In this document: in pieces, positions 45,705-57,099 of the stretch
Position numbering within the stretch: position 1 is the stretch's first letter
How the letters are laid out: each line of letters begins with the position of its first letter
Source of the DNA: Ctenosaura bakeri
Lineage: Eukaryota > Chordata > Lepidosauria > Squamata > Iguanidae
Assembly (NCBI GenBank): GCA_948474755.1
Contig: CAOLHI010000492.1
Location: 496,001-560,000 of the forward strand
Direction: 5' to 3'
Length of the DNA: 64,000 nucleotides
Made by a program: the position numbers and the translations under genes
The notes under the pieces: generated by a model
What the model was told of the DNA's origin: nothing
Databases searched by the model: none
Seen by the model: the letters and a program-made list of their open reading frames with translations, nothing else

Positions 45705-45820
45705 CTGCCAATGTGTCACCTATGTGTTGGACTACATCTCCCAATATCCCCTAACCAGCATAGCCAATGGCTGTGTAGTCCCACACATCTGGAGGACACT
45801 GGATTGGGGAAAGCTAGATT
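45705..45820. mobile_element. Palindromic 'TTGGACTACATCTCCC' element
   Basis: TGTTGGACTACATCTCCCAA, AACCAGCATAGCCAATGGC, then ATCTGGAGGACACTGGATTG and GGGGAAAGCTAG. It shares the word order of the copy at 38282. The left end is incomplete and no TSD is visible. Confidence 0.55.
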
Positions 45821-46706
45821 AGATAATACTCTTCTGTGGAACTTGGCAGTCTATGATCTATTTGAAGTGGTTTTTAAAAGAGTGATCTCAATACAACTGA
45901 GATTTATGACCTAGGATTAAATCAGCAGGCTTATGTTCACTTAACTCTGTATTGGATTGTAGTTACTGACTAGAAGGCCAAAAATGTTTAGCAAGAGAAA
46001 GCCAAACAATAATTGGCCTTCTCGACAAGGAACACTGATGCATTTAATTCTTTAGTTCTCATTATTTACAAGGCTGTGTTTTTAGGTTTAATGCCTTGGC
46101 CATGTCTCTTTGGAAGGATGTCAAAAATCTTGATGGGATATAAAAATGTACAGTTGTAGAAAGCAAAAGAAAAGTTTTGTTGATTGCTTCTTTTACTTTA
46201 ATAATGCTACCTTGATTTTTATGTTGCAGTTTTACAAGACAAATGGATATGTTTGCAGCAGTTAGTTACTTCCAGACCATATTGTTTCATCTGTTTCTTC
46301 TTCAGCCACACCAGTGCCTTTTCTGATAGATTTAATCACCACCTACTCACATTGCACTATATGATACATTAACCAAAAATAAGTCATTTTAATTGACTAT
46401 GTTTACTTCTTGATTGGTATGACATATGGTTATAATTTCCAGGATTGCTGTGATTTGTTAGAGAATATATTCAATGATACAAATAACCAATTTGTTCTTA
46501 GTGGATTCAAAACCAAAACCCCAAAAAATTCTCTCATGCCAATAGGTTTCATATCACCACATCAGCTATGGATCCAAATTTTTTAAAAAATGTTTAAACT
46601 CACAAGTCCTTCTCTAGGAACAAGGTTCATCAAATTTAGTAGCTCTCAGTTTTTCACAGATGTGAATTGGGGTTCCTCTATGGACAGTATAGAAACTCTT
46701 GTTCTT
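45821..46706. other. Unassigned AT-rich sequence
   Basis: No gene or repeat was recognised. Confidence 0.5.
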
Positions 46707-47265
46707 AATCATAGAATCATAGAGTTGAAAGAGACCACAAGGGCCTTCGAGTCCAACCTTCTGCCATACAGGAATACCCCATCAAAGCATTCCCGACAGA
46801 TGGCCATCCAGCCTCTCTTAAAAACCTCCGAAGAAGAAGACACCATGACACTTTGAGGAAGTTCATTCCACTATCGAATTGCTCTTACCATCAGGAAGTT
46901 CTTCCTAACAATTAGATGGAGTCTCTTTTCCTGATGCTTTGCACTTCTCCCTGCTGAAATTCATTTTGTTAGTTTTGACTCAGGTTTTTAACCTGTTAAG
47001 TTCATTTTGAATTCTCATCCTGGCCTCTGAGGTGTTAGCTACTTCTCCTAATCTGGCATCATTTACAAATTTCATAAGAGTGGCCTCTATTCCCTCATCC
47101 AAATCATTGATAAAGATGTTGAATAGCATTGGGTCCAAGACAGAACCCTGTGGCACCCCCCTAGTCACTTCTCTCCAAGACAAAAAAAAAGCCATTAGTG
47201 AGCACTCTTTGTGTTTGGTTGGTCAACCAGTTACAAATCCACCTAACAGTATTCGGATGTTCAGT
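46707..47265 (-). mobile_element. CR1 LINE fragment (minus strand) with RT relic and 3' tail
   Basis: The minus strand carries part of the CR1 reverse transcriptase: SWREVTRGVPQGSVLDPMLF and NIFINDLDEGIEATLMKF at about 47035-47190. The usual catalytic pair FADD reads FVND, and the normal GP after SVL reads DP. It is followed by the CR1 3' region, whose complement on the plus strand reads CTTACCATCAGGAAGTTCTT and ends with the characteristic tail AATCATAGAATCATAGAG (46707-46724). CR1 copies are usually cut off at the 5' end like this one. No function remains. Confidence 0.88.
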
Positions 47266-47273
47266 AGTTCTGC

Positions 47274-47503
47274 CTTGTGTGCCTTCAAGTCCTATGTGAT
47301 TTATGGCAACCCTAAGGCAACCTGTCACAGGGTTTTCTTGCCTAGATTTTGTTCAGAGGAGGTGTGTTTTTCCTTCCTCTGTGGCTGAGTGAGTGTGACT
47401 TGCCCAATGTCACCCAGTGGGTTTTCATGGCTGAACAGGGATTTGAACCTTGGTCTCTCAGTGCCTGAGTCCAGCACTCAAATTACTGTATCACAATGGC
47501 TCT
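47274..47503 (-). mobile_element. tRNA-derived SINE (minus strand), near full length
   Basis: The plus strand reads TGTGCCTTCAAGTCCTATGT, CACAGGGTTTTCTTGCCTAG, TGTGACTTGCCCAATGTCAC, GGGATTTGAACCTTGGTCTC (B-box region) and CACAATGGCTC (head). This copy preserves the site where family A copy A4 entered a related SINE at 28260. Confidence 0.88.
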
Positions 47504-48138
47504 TGTACAGAAACCGGCTATGTTAAATAGCTGCTGTTTTGGCTGCCTATGAGATAGAGAACCCTTTTGTCTGAGAGTATTTCTCCCACTGTGAAAAATG
47601 GGAGCAGGATTGACACTTGGGGGAAAACAATGATTATTGTAAGATAGGCATCCTTTTCGTTGAATTGTGTTTCTTCATTGTCTTGCTCTGATGACAGCAT
47701 TAAAGAAGTATCTGAGGTCAGGCATTGTTGTGGTGGCAGAGCTATCAATTGGATTTACTCTGGAATTCAGCAACAAAGGCTTATGCCATAGCTTTCAAGG
47801 TCACTTGTAGTTGAGCAACAATTCACAGTAATTTCCTTTCTAGGGTAATTTTTATAGTGCTTCTTTGCAAGCCACAATTCTCTGTCCCACTAACATCCAA
47901 GACTTTCCCCCATCAAAAGTTAAACATACTGGTTGAATCTACACATGCAAAAAAATAAAATTAAAAAAAAAAAGGGATATGGAAGCATTTCAGGTTTGTT
48001 GAATCTGCAAGTACCAGTTTTACTCCACATCACGTTTTTGGAATGCTTTCATATGGGCAAAGAGAAAGCCAGCACAGCAGGAAGGACTTTTAACCCCGCT
48101 GTGCTCATTCTCTTCTCGTTCAGTGCAGAATATGTTTG
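47504..48138. other. Unassigned sequence
   Basis: No gene was recognised. The A-rich run AAAAAAATAAAATTAAAAAAA lies at about 47949-47972. Confidence 0.45.
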
Positions 48139-49420
48139 CTGACCAACCAGGGAAATAAAGAGGCCAGACACAAAGATTGAGTTGAAAATGGGCCACTTTA
48201 TTTAATTTTAAATTTATTTATCCTTTAATCCCTGCAAATCGGAAAGAGTAACCTAGTGTGGGAGCAGTTGAGGCAGGTGGTCTCACCCAGACCACCTCCC
48301 TAGCTGGAAAAACCAGAGCCCCAAGGAAAACCCAAAAGCTGGGTTGCTGCCTGCAACTGGAAAGCCAGCTTAAGAGTCCCTCCCCCAACTCACATGATTT
48401 AAGTAAGGGTCTCCCCTCAGGCCAGCCCCAAGGGAAATGTCCTTCTCTACCCCCCTAGTCATATGATATTGAAAAGGCAGTTCCAGAACCCTCCCCTTCA
48501 CCAAAAGGGTATTCACTTACTTGTTTCCCCTCACTAACTGCCACAGATAAGAACCAAGCATCTGCTTACTCACAATCACTCACCAGGCTGACCGAAAGGG
48601 CACTTACTCCCTGTTGCAGATCTCCCAAGAATAACGTCCTGCATCTGACAAGTGTACGCCATCAGCTCTGTAGAGCACAGGCTTCTGAAAAAAATTATTT
48701 AAGGATATGGCAAGGAATAGAAATAGACTAGAAGAGACTGAACATTCATGTTTAAACCTATACAGTTGGCATACACACACACCCAGAATGCCAAATTTCC
48801 AGCAAAGCAATTTCTGTGGCTGTCCTGAGGTACCAGGGGTCTGAAATGATGCACCCCCTTGTGCTTTCTGCACTATATGGCCACTGTGAGATCACTTGCC
48901 TTGGGGTTAGTCACATGGAGGCCCACATCCAGTCTGGTGGTATGATCATCCAGTCCCCAAAGCTCCTGAAGTGCTTCCAGCACCTTGCACACTAGGGTGT
49001 CCCACAGGTGCAGTCCAAACTCTCCAGATCTAGCTATAGCCTCCTGACAACCCACTAGCTACATCAGCAGTCTCACCTGAAGCCATTTCAGCTGCTGGGG
49101 TCTTAACCAATCTGCCCAGGTCACTCAGTGAAGTCACAGGCAATGTATCATCACCCTCTGTAGCTGTAGTGAGTCCTGTGGGCTTCTCTTGTCACACCTC
49201 TGTTTCTTTAGGGCATCAAGATAGGTCAAGATTTGATTAATGACCCTTGCCTTATTAGATTTCCTGGGCACCTTTTAGGAAGGTGGGAGTGACTGCTTCA
49301 GGGGAGCATTGGCTCTCTCTAAGGCCTCTAGCCTCACCAAAAGAGCCATTGAAGTGCCCCTTCACCCTCATCCTTGGATGATGAGGATACCTCCAGAGAC
49401 GGGCACTTCAACAGTTGCCT
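48139..49420 (-). mobile_element. Retroelement fragment with SGNH-like end (possibly DIRS/Ngaro type)
   Basis: On the minus strand a frame near 48615-48670 reads YRADGVHLSDAG. D-x-x-H in this setting is the last block of SGNH hydrolases, a domain carried by some tyrosine-recombinase retroelements. Downstream on the same strand is AATAAAGTGGCCCATTTTCA (about 48183-48202), a polyadenylation-type end like those elements have. Upstream frames (48873-49055, 49100-49400) look like diverged coding sequence but I cannot name them. There is no recombinase or RT motif, so the class is inference. Confidence 0.4.
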
Positions 49421-49435
49421 CCTTGCTGGCCCCTT

Positions 49436-49514
49436 GTTCTTTGATGGGTGTTCCTGCATAGCAGGGGGTTGGACTCGATGGCCCCTGAGGTCTCTTCCAA
49501 CTCTATGATTCTAT
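49436..49514 (+). mobile_element. CR1 LINE 3' tail (plus strand)
   Basis: GGGGGTTGGACTCGATGGCC, then CTTCCAACTCTATGATTCTA and a final TGATC: the typical CR1 3' end, with its ATTCTATG repeat at the tail. Only the tail is present. Confidence 0.8.
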
Positions 49515-50466
49515 GATCTCCCACTGCCTTTCTTTTGCTCCATAATCCCCTAGGCCAGGACATTAGTCCTAGTCTAACAACTATGCCACTTGTAGAGGCT
49601 GCCTAAGCAGGATTTGGGGGAACCAGACAATCCCAGACAGGCCTACACTGGCTTGATGATCTGGCTCTGTGACCCCACTTAAACACAAAACTAAGGTCCA
49701 GTTGCAGCCATGAAACCTATTGTCAGCCCAGTGGGGCAATTATCTGAGTTAGAAAGTTTGAGTGGCCTGAATCAGACCCAAATGGCAGACCACAAAAGGT
49801 CTATGGGGCCAATGGGGGCCAACAAGCCTAATTGTAGGCCAAGAGGCCTGGCACGGCAGGCTTGCCCAATAGGGTAAGTTAATAGAAGTAACGGGGGGGT
49901 GGAGTGAGCGCTGCATGCTAGCTGAAGCCTAAACATCTATCCATAACCTACTGGGCCCAACAAAAGCCCAAATGCCCTAAGCAGTCCTGCTCTAATCATG
50001 GGCCAAAAGCCCTGAAGCTGCAGCTTTGGCCCAACTAGTAAACTGCAGCTCTAATCAGGGAGAGGATGGGTTGGGACAGTGAGACCTGCAGGCCTAGCTG
50101 AGGTCTAGAGGCCTACTCACAACTAAACAAGGCCCATAGATATATATTACTAGGTGATTGCAAGCCTAACAATGGCCCAACATTATGGTACATTATAGTA
50201 CATTACAGCAGACTGTGTCACTGGGTCAATAAATGCTGGAAGACTCGAAGCACTCTCAATCCCAAGGGGCATCACCTAAGCAGAAAGATAATGACCCTAT
50301 AAATTCCCTGTCCACAATTCGGTAGTGAAATCCTTAAAAAAAAATGTGGCCTATGGCATGACCTAGGCCTGTCTGGCATACCAGTCCACCTGCTGCACCC
50401 CCTTTTATGAAGGGATATAAAAAACTTTGTCCAGCTAGAAATTCCTGCTGGAAACCCCTCAGCCTT
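49515..50466. other. GGCC-rich sequence, probably repeat-derived
   Basis: The words GGCCCAA, AGGCCTA and GGCCAA recur through the whole stretch, a composition unlike its AT-rich surroundings. It may be another part of the retroelement at 48139-49420. No coding motif was recognised. Confidence 0.4.
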
Positions 50467-51363
50467 TGTTACCGCAGTTGCTAGCCCGGATTTGTGGGAT
50501 TTTAGATATCACTTTGATATCAATGATTTGGCCTTCTTTACCTATTCCTTTCCACATGCTGCAAGGCCCCCGGACAAGCTTGCAGACAGGCACGGCCGCT
50601 AATCACTGTAATATTCCACACAAATACAGGCAGGCCAGAAATAGCCGTCCCGCTGCTTCAGGAGACCTCAAAGGCAAGTACTCTATTATGTATGCACGCT
50701 ACTTACAAAGAACTCCCTGCCCCGAGCAGGCAGCTTGATTAGTTGAATACTCATCTGTCGAGCACTCTGCCTTTGCATACTGTCTACTCTATTGACAATT
50801 CAGATTTAACTCAATTATGCTAAATTCTGACCTTTTGGAGGCTTTGTCTCCAGCCCGAAACTCATTGTTTTCCCCAAGTACGGACTAGCCTACAGTCACA
50901 TTTTCCCCTATAAGAACCCCTGACTTTGAGAGCTTCCTCAGATCACTCCCGACTTCCATCCCGCCTTGCTGCCGCTTTGCTTGGTGAGCCTTCCCCTCAG
51001 TCCCACGTACTGAGAACTCCATACCTCCGAACTCTATCTTCAGACTTCCTGGGCTTCAGGACAGGTGTGGTATTACCCATACCAACAACCTCCTCTAAAA
51101 ATCCTTCTATTCCACTCCAACCTTTATTTCTCTCGTTATCTGTGTGAGTGTGCTGCATACACTGTTTGATTGTATATTAATAAAACAACAATTATTATTT
51201 CACTTCTGTTTGCTCCTTGACTCAGCCTGACCCCGTAGACATTGGGTAAAAGATCTTGCTCCGTTGCTCTGCCTCTCATATTGCTAGCTTGTGCTCTTTT
51301 GACTAATTTCCCCAACTTCTATAATTTGGAGTGCACTTAGGGCCCCCAGAAATCAGGGTAACA
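50467..51363 (+). mobile_element. Solo LTR of an endogenous-retrovirus-like element (LTR3)
   Basis: Starts TGTTACCGCAGTTG and ends ATCAGGGTAACA. CCTT is repeated exactly at 50463-50466 and 51364-51367, a clean 4-bp TSD. The TATA-type box is CCTATAAGAACC (50907-50918) and AATAAA is at 51179-51184. Shared internal words with the other three LTRs include GACTTCCATCCCGCCTTGCTG and the U5 segment near CATTGGGTAAAAGATCTTGC. It is the most diverged of the four and has no internal region. Confidence 0.87.
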
Positions 51364-51436
51364 CCTTCCTCAATCTCAGACCAAGAAATTGTAGGATGCT
51401 TGATTGTATGGCGGTGAAGCCTGCTAATTCCTCCTG

Positions 51437-51852
51437 TCACAGCCACTGATGCCTGTTGCCAGGCAACAGACAGCCAAGCTAGCAGAAGGTTGCTTGGCAT
51501 ACAAACCAAGGCAGCTCAGCAGGTCAACAGAGCTTGTCTGTTTAGGGATGAGCAGAAGCATAGTCAAAAGGTCAGTCCAGGAGTTCAAGAATCCAGTGAG
51601 CAGCAAGTTCAAGCAGTCTGAGAGTCAGAGAATCCAGGCAGAATCTTTAGCACGTACAAAGGCAAGGGCCAGCAAACACACAAGTTGTTTCTGGTGTTGG
51701 ACCACCACCCTCTGCCTTCCTTAAAAAGGCTGGAACCAGAAGGTTCTCATCCCAGGCTGCTACCCTTATGGCCTGACTAGCTCCTTGTGCACTCATGTTT
51801 GCTTATCTTGAGGGTGCTGGTCACCTGGAGAAGCTGACTCTTGAGCCATGAC
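51437..51852. mobile_element. Possible second-type solo LTR
   Basis: Begins TGTCACAGCCACTGATGCC and ends TTGAGCCATGACA, giving TGTCA/TGACA ends over 416 bp. The flanks CTCC (left) and CCCC (right) may be a damaged 4-bp TSD. I see no clear TATA or polyadenylation pair. ORFs inside are short and unlike any family. Confidence 0.35.
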
Positions 51853-52429
51853 ACCCCCAGCCAGCCAGCCTGCCTTCCTTCAAACTGTTCCACTGCTTCT
51901 TCCATTCACTGGCTTCTTCTGCACTGCTCACTGCTGCTGCAACTCTCACATGCTCCAACACACATAATCAGGCAAAGAGAGAGAGTAGGGGGCAACAGGA
52001 GGTTATAACTCCTCTGCCTCTGCTTTTCAAGGCTCTGTGATGTATTTACCAGGGCTTTTATCCCAAGGAGGTCATCAAAGATGTCTCCCCACCTGCAGAG
52101 CTATGCAATGCATGGGGGCAGGGAGACAATGTCTGGCTGTAAGCTTCTTTGTCCACAAGAGCTGGATGTACACTTCACCTTTTGTTATATAATATGAAGC
52201 TAAAGATTGGTTTTAGGGCCCACTTTCAATCCATGTAAGGCAGGCTTCCCATCCTGACACCTTCCAGTTCTGTTGGACTATAGTTCCCACGATCAGCCCT
52301 AAAACATGCCACAAATGATAGATAACTCAAGTAGTTGGAGTTCCCTGGATGATGAATGTGTGAAAACCATTGTTCTAAGCTTTCTGGGTGAAATAATTTA
52401 TTCTGGTCAAGTCTGATTAACAAGAGGTT
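51853..52429. other. Unassigned sequence with a palindromic repeat trace
   Basis: Near 52250-52300, CCTTCCAGTTCTGTTGGACT followed by ATAGTTCCCACGATCAGCCC resembles the 'TTGGACTACAACTCCC' element. The rest is unrecognised. Confidence 0.45.
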
Positions 52430-52900
52430 TGGACTTTGCTGTGATTAACCTTCCTGTTTTAAAAAAAATCAAAGTGATAACACTTAACCTACCTCATAAT
52501 GAGTGTTTGGAGACTCAATCAATTAGCGTGTACTTAAATCCTGCAATACTAGGCATCATGATTGCCACCAACCTGCCAAGATCCCTTTTTTCGTCACCAG
52601 CTTCACTGGATGCTCTGAGCACTAACGTCACCAGCTCTGGAAAGACAGAATGCTCCGCTTGCACAGAATATGCTTAATTGGGACCGCTGGTTTATTGGCA
52701 TGTTTCCAAGGAAACTAATTTGGCTTAATGAAGGTGAACGTCAATAAATGGTGTTTAATTAGAACAATGTTATCAAACTTTCTACATAGTGGACGGGTGG
52801 TTAAACACTGCAATAAGCATTGGCTTTATTTTGAAGAGGCCTGAACTCCAATTAAGGGATATATCAGAGGCTGGAAAATAGAAGCCATTCACATATTTCT
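52430..52900. promoter_or_regulatory. Candidate conserved non-coding element
   Basis: A repeat-free patch of about 470 bp. It contains CAATCAATTAGCG, GCTTAATTGG, AACTAATTTGGC, GTGTTTAATTAGAAC and CCAATTAAGG, which are homeodomain-type sites, and AACGTCAATAAATGG. The look (balanced composition, no repeat words, several TAATTA-type cores) is that of deeply conserved enhancers, but this is pattern recognition only. A comparison with other amniote genomes would decide. The minus strand shows no ORF, and the plus ORF at 52429-52677 has no known domain. Confidence 0.3.
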
Positions 52901-52971
52901 ATGTGTTTTTAAAAGTAAGAGATCTACAATAATGGAATCAAATCCTGCAGTAATGCTAGTGAATTGTATTT

Positions 52972-53000
52972 GTTGTTGTTGTTGTTGTTGTTGTTGTTAT
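52972..53000. repeat. (GTT)n microsatellite
   Basis: About nine GTT units. Confidence 0.93.
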
Positions 53001-53221
53001 TAGTCTAGCATTAGCTTTTCTGCATAACAGATAGCGTAGTTGCTAACAAAAACCACAGGGACATTCTTACTAATATACATATTGCTGATGGTGCTTTGCA
53101 TCGATAAAACTCCTTTAACGGAAGCTGCTGTTTTAAAAACTTTGAATTAATTATCCCAAATATGCCATCATATGAATTGTAAAGTACTATGCAAAGAATG
53201 GCCCTCTGAATACCTGTAGAT

Positions 53222-53360
53222 GTTGTTTTTGTGTGCCTTCAAGTTGTTTCCAACTTATGGTGACCCTAAAACAAACCTATAATTGAGGGGGGTGTTATGT
53301 GCTGAGATAGCGTGATGTGCCCAAGGTCACCCAGTGAGTTTCCATGGCCGTGCAAGGGGT
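53222..53360 (-). mobile_element. tRNA-derived SINE fragment (minus strand)
   Basis: Plus strand: GTGTGCCTTCAAGTTGTTTC, CAACTTATGGTGACCCTAAA, CCCAAGGTCACCCAGTGAGT. The tRNA-like head is missing. The word ACCCAGTGARTTTCCAT occurs twice (near 53330 and 53369), a small later duplication. Confidence 0.82.
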
Positions 53361-54748
53361 ATAAAGTTACCCAGTGAATTTCCATAAGCAGTTAGATTTG
53401 TGATCTTCCAAGCCTTACTTGAAGCATTACTCAGAAATCTAATTCTTCACAATTTGAATCTTCTGGGTATGTCACCTAACATATCCTAGGATTGTACTGT
53501 ACCATAGGATATGTTTTGAAAGACCAAAAAGTCGTACTTGCAAAGACCTGATCAACCTTTCTGATAAATGAAGTAAATCTCCATATGATCAGATGGGACC
53601 AGAGCTATAGTTTATGGCCACTAAGATTTGACAAAGAAAAGTGAGGACACAGTTGTATATTTAAAATACTCTAGAGATTAACGATATCTGCTTGAGGGTC
53701 CTTCACGCTGTTATACATTGACAATATTTTTTCCTACATACTGTACATACTATAGCTTTTAGTCAAATCCTCTCCACAATCTCTTGAAGTATGGTTTATT
53801 GATAATAATCTTGGCAACAATGAGTTTTTCAATAAATAAATAAATGAATGAATAAATAAATACAAAAATATTCAGTCATATTTTATGACATATTTAATGG
53901 GCCTATTATAGAATAGCTACAACTCAAATTCATTGGCCAACATTTAGAGTCTAAATCAGGACTAGGGGAGAGTGTATGTAGTAATGAGTATCAATTAGTG
54001 GTTTCCATGTCAGTGGGATGGTGGATCCACTCTGAGTTTTAATATGAAATTTAAAAGAATTATCTAAAATGCTGAACCTATTTAGGGAATAGGGTTCAGC
54101 AGTTTGGATAGCTCCTTTGTGTGCTCCCGAGGTAGAGTCCTTTCTTTTTGTCGGCCCATGCTCATTGTCTCACTCAGTTGCTTTCTCTCAGTGGGTCACA
54201 AACTGTACCACCATGAAAAGCCCTTGTAGAGACTTACAGCAAAGAAAGATTTGGGCAACTAGCCCAGGCTACTGCCACCACCAGCACCCCACCCTGCCAG
54301 GAAGGACCCTGGCAAGAGTGGGGCTGCAGCAGGAAAGTGTGGGGAGGTGGGGAATAGATGCCAGTTGGAACAGTGGTCATGAAACTGGACAGCACTGTGC
54401 ACCCCATGTGGCCTATTTTGCACCCTCTAAACAAGCTTGCTTGCTCAGATGTGACTGAAGATGCTTTCCCATTGCCACAATTGTTGCAATCTAGTTAGCT
54501 TTTGTACATGGGAATGGAGGATTGCTGTCTTGTCCTCTATTTCAGGCAGCAGATTATCCTGAGTCACACCTGAGCATGTGTTACTGGCATATTATATCCA
54601 TGTAACCTTCATTGTGCCCTGCTGTCAAGAAGATGCATCACTTCCACTCCATCATAGATCTAGACACGGGTGAGGATGATGAAGCCAGAATAATTTTAGT
54701 ACACATGTTTGGAAATGCTGCTAACGTGGACTGGTATCCTGCTGAGCC
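53361..54748. other. Unassigned sequence
   Basis: No exon was recognised. An AATA/AATG run is at 53834-53862. The plus ORF at 54117-54458 has no recognisable domain. Confidence 0.45.
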
Positions 54749-54788
54749 GTTACAAATGTGTAAGCTAGACTTATACATTCATAACTAT
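54749..54788. repeat. Imperfect hairpin, copy 1
   Basis: GTTACAAATG and CATTCATAAC are inverted arms around TAAGCTAGACTTA, which is itself a small palindrome. A related hairpin lies 419 bp downstream. Confidence 0.55.
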
Positions 54789-55136
54789 TTGGCATTCATG
54801 TGTATGGTCATAGAACTATTGCCATAATTGCAAATCCTCCCCCTGCAAAAAAAAAAACACAAAAAAACAAAAGACTATGTTGATAGTTAGCTACACAGAA
54901 TAGTGAAGGTCAGTTCAGGTCACTGCAGGATGTTTCTAGCCCCCACGCAGCAGTGATCTGATGTGCAATGAACAGAAGAAGGACTCCTATCACAAGTTCT
55001 TGTCATAGTGCAGATTACTTGTGTCCTACTTTAGCTGAATCACCATCAGAACACACTACTATTGCTGAGTGTGGTTGCTGGCTGTTAATATAGATCTGGG
55101 GGAGGGCATTTTTGACTGTGACAATAGCACCATGAA

Positions 55137-55155
55137 CATATATATATATATATAT
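55137..55155. repeat. (AT)n microsatellite
   Basis: About nine AT units, just upstream of hairpin copy 2. Confidence 0.9.
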
Positions 55156-55167
55156 GAATATTGAACA

Positions 55168-55204
55168 GTTACAAATGCAAAAGTCTAGCCTATACATTTG
55201 TAAC
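55168..55204. repeat. Hairpin, copy 2, perfect 10-bp arms
   Basis: Arms GTTACAAATG and CATTTGTAAC flank AGTCTAGCCTATA. It shares the arm sequence and the CTAG core with copy 1, and GGCATTC / GAATGCC follow both. Confidence 0.6.
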
Positions 55205-56019
55205 TGCTGAACAGAATGCCAGGTTGTTCAGTGAGGCCGCTGGCTATTAACGTGGGTTGCACAGGCATCTGGCGAGAAGAGGATACTTATTTGTATACAT
55301 TGGTAATGAAGTTGGTGGTATAGGTTCTTGGCCACATTTTTAAAACATATTAATTTATTTGGAATTGCTCACAGTCTCAGTCTTTGGCAAGATTTTAGAG
55401 GCATGCTTTAGAATGTAAACAGCAAATAGAAAGTGTTTACTTTATCTACTGTAAAAAGTACAGATGGAATGATACAGCTTTTGTTCCTACTAAACTTTTC
55501 TTTTTAGTGGTACAAGTTATTTCTGAGTTATCGTGTTAATGAGAATGTTTGCCTCATCTGAATGCTGGCTCTTATATACATAGTCGAAACTGAGATACCT
55601 GGCTGTACAAGTTCAGCTGCTTAGCCATTCTCACATTCTTTAAAGATAGAGCTGTTTCTGGCAGGAAAAAAAACAACCCAGTGACTTAGTTGTGTTCATT
55701 GAAAACCTTCTTTTATTATGCCTCCCATAAAGGGAATTAAATAGTTAGGCATCTTTGAAAGGGTTCAATAAAACATTTGACCTTAAATCTACGTCATTGC
55801 TGAGAATGCAGCCATGAACTCTCACCTTTTCATTTGTGTATTAAACATTTCAGCTCCAGCATTGTCAAAATCTAGTACTGAATTTCACAGCAACGTCACC
55901 CAATCCAGTTTTCAGTGAAAGTTGATTGTACAGGAGCTAGTGAAAATAGGAACAGGCCTCAGGGAAAACTGAGCACTGGGAACAAACTCAAAAACACATG
56001 ATTTAGACAAAGAGTCATA
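55205..56019. other. Unassigned AT-rich sequence
   Basis: No gene or repeat was recognised up to the ATA duplication of the next element. Confidence 0.5.
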
Positions 56020-56451
56020 GACCCTTTCCGCAGCTTACCTTTTTTTGGCACTGGGGTGCAGGCATAGCACTAGCAGCCTCCAGTGAGAGGCTCTTGCGTC
56101 CCCACTGCTTCAGCTCTGCATGAGCTGCCTGTTCCTGAGCAGGTAGCGTGAGAGCCCTGCCTCTTCCTTCTGCAGCACAGCCTGGGAGTTTCCCAGGCTG
56201 AACTGGGGCAGGAAGCACAACCACTGTGGCTTTGGAGGCTCCGCACACACGGCAAGTGCATGCGGGGCCTTGGAGCAAGGCACGGTCACACACCATTTTC
56301 AGCTGAAAGCCAAAAATGAAAAAGTGCATGAGTGGCGCCTGTCCTACCCTGGAGCGTCGCATGATTGTGAGTGCATCATGCAGATCACTCCTTACAGTCC
56401 TGCGATGCTCCAGGCACCCTTTCGCATGGCAAATGCCATGTGAAAAGGGCC
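56020..56451. mobile_element. Family C GC-rich hairpin element (copy C3), inside a CR1 tail, TSD ATA
   Basis: GACCCTTTCCGCAGC opens and GTGAAAAGGGCC closes. ATA is exactly duplicated at 56017-56019 and 56452-56454. The central palindrome is at 56293-56317 (CATTTTCAGCTG / AAGCCAAAAATG). TTACC next to the left end gives a minus-strand donor-like AAGGTAAGC. Flanks join into a CR1 tail (GTCATAG + AAGAGACCAC), so it inserted there. Most CpG sites have decayed. Confidence 0.87.
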
Positions 56452-56646
56452 ATAGAAGAGACCACAAAGGCCATCCAGGCCAACCCTTGCCATGCAGGAA
56501 TACACAAGAGATGGCCACCCAGCCTCTGTTTAAAAGAAGGAGAATCCACCATGCCCCAAAGCAGCATATTCTACTGTTGAACAGCTCTTATCATCAGGAA
56601 ATTATTCCTAATATTTAGATGGAATCTCCTTTATCTTATTGCAGCC
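56452..56646 (-). mobile_element. CR1 LINE 3' fragment (minus strand)
   Basis: The plus strand reads the CR1 3' region in reverse: AAGAGACCACAAAGGCCATC, GATGGCCACCCAGCCTCTGT, CTTATCATCAGGAAATTATT. It parallels 46707-46920. Its terminal ATAG repeat is split by the family C element. Confidence 0.82.
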
Positions 56647-57099
56647 CAGTCAAGACAAGAAAGGGATGGTCCGTGAGACACTCAGAGCACTTATATAAGA
56701 AAGACTCATTAATCATGCAACATCTGAGGGAGGCTGCTAGCCAGTAAATATCAGAGTCTTGGCAGGGAAAAGTTCATTGCAGACAACTGCCCTTTCCAGT
56801 AGAAGCAACACATTCATCTTTCGATCCTCAGCTCATGTTCCTGAAGGACCTTGAAACTGGCTCTGTGTGCTGATTACACTACTGGATACTCCCCTGAACT
56901 GACACCCTGAATTTATTGCTGATTTGGACTGCTGGAATAAGAACAGTAATTGCTTGACTGATGAGCTTCTGTAAACCTTAACCATGGCTGCTACTATAAA
57001 TTCTGTTTAAGGATTATGAACCTTGACTGGCTTTCTAAACAGGACAGGTGACACTACTTATTCTTCTTTTCCTTCCTGGACTGTGTCCAGGGGAGCAGA
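56647..57099. other. Unassigned sequence, possibly LINE-derived
   Basis: Lies between a CR1 tail and an ORF1 relic on the same strand, but I see no RT or endonuclease motif in it. Confidence 0.4.

Noticed and set aside
46980..47195. Reverse-transcriptase ORF as a possible active gene
   Set aside because: Only a fragment; the catalytic FADD reads FVND, and the element is 5'-truncated.
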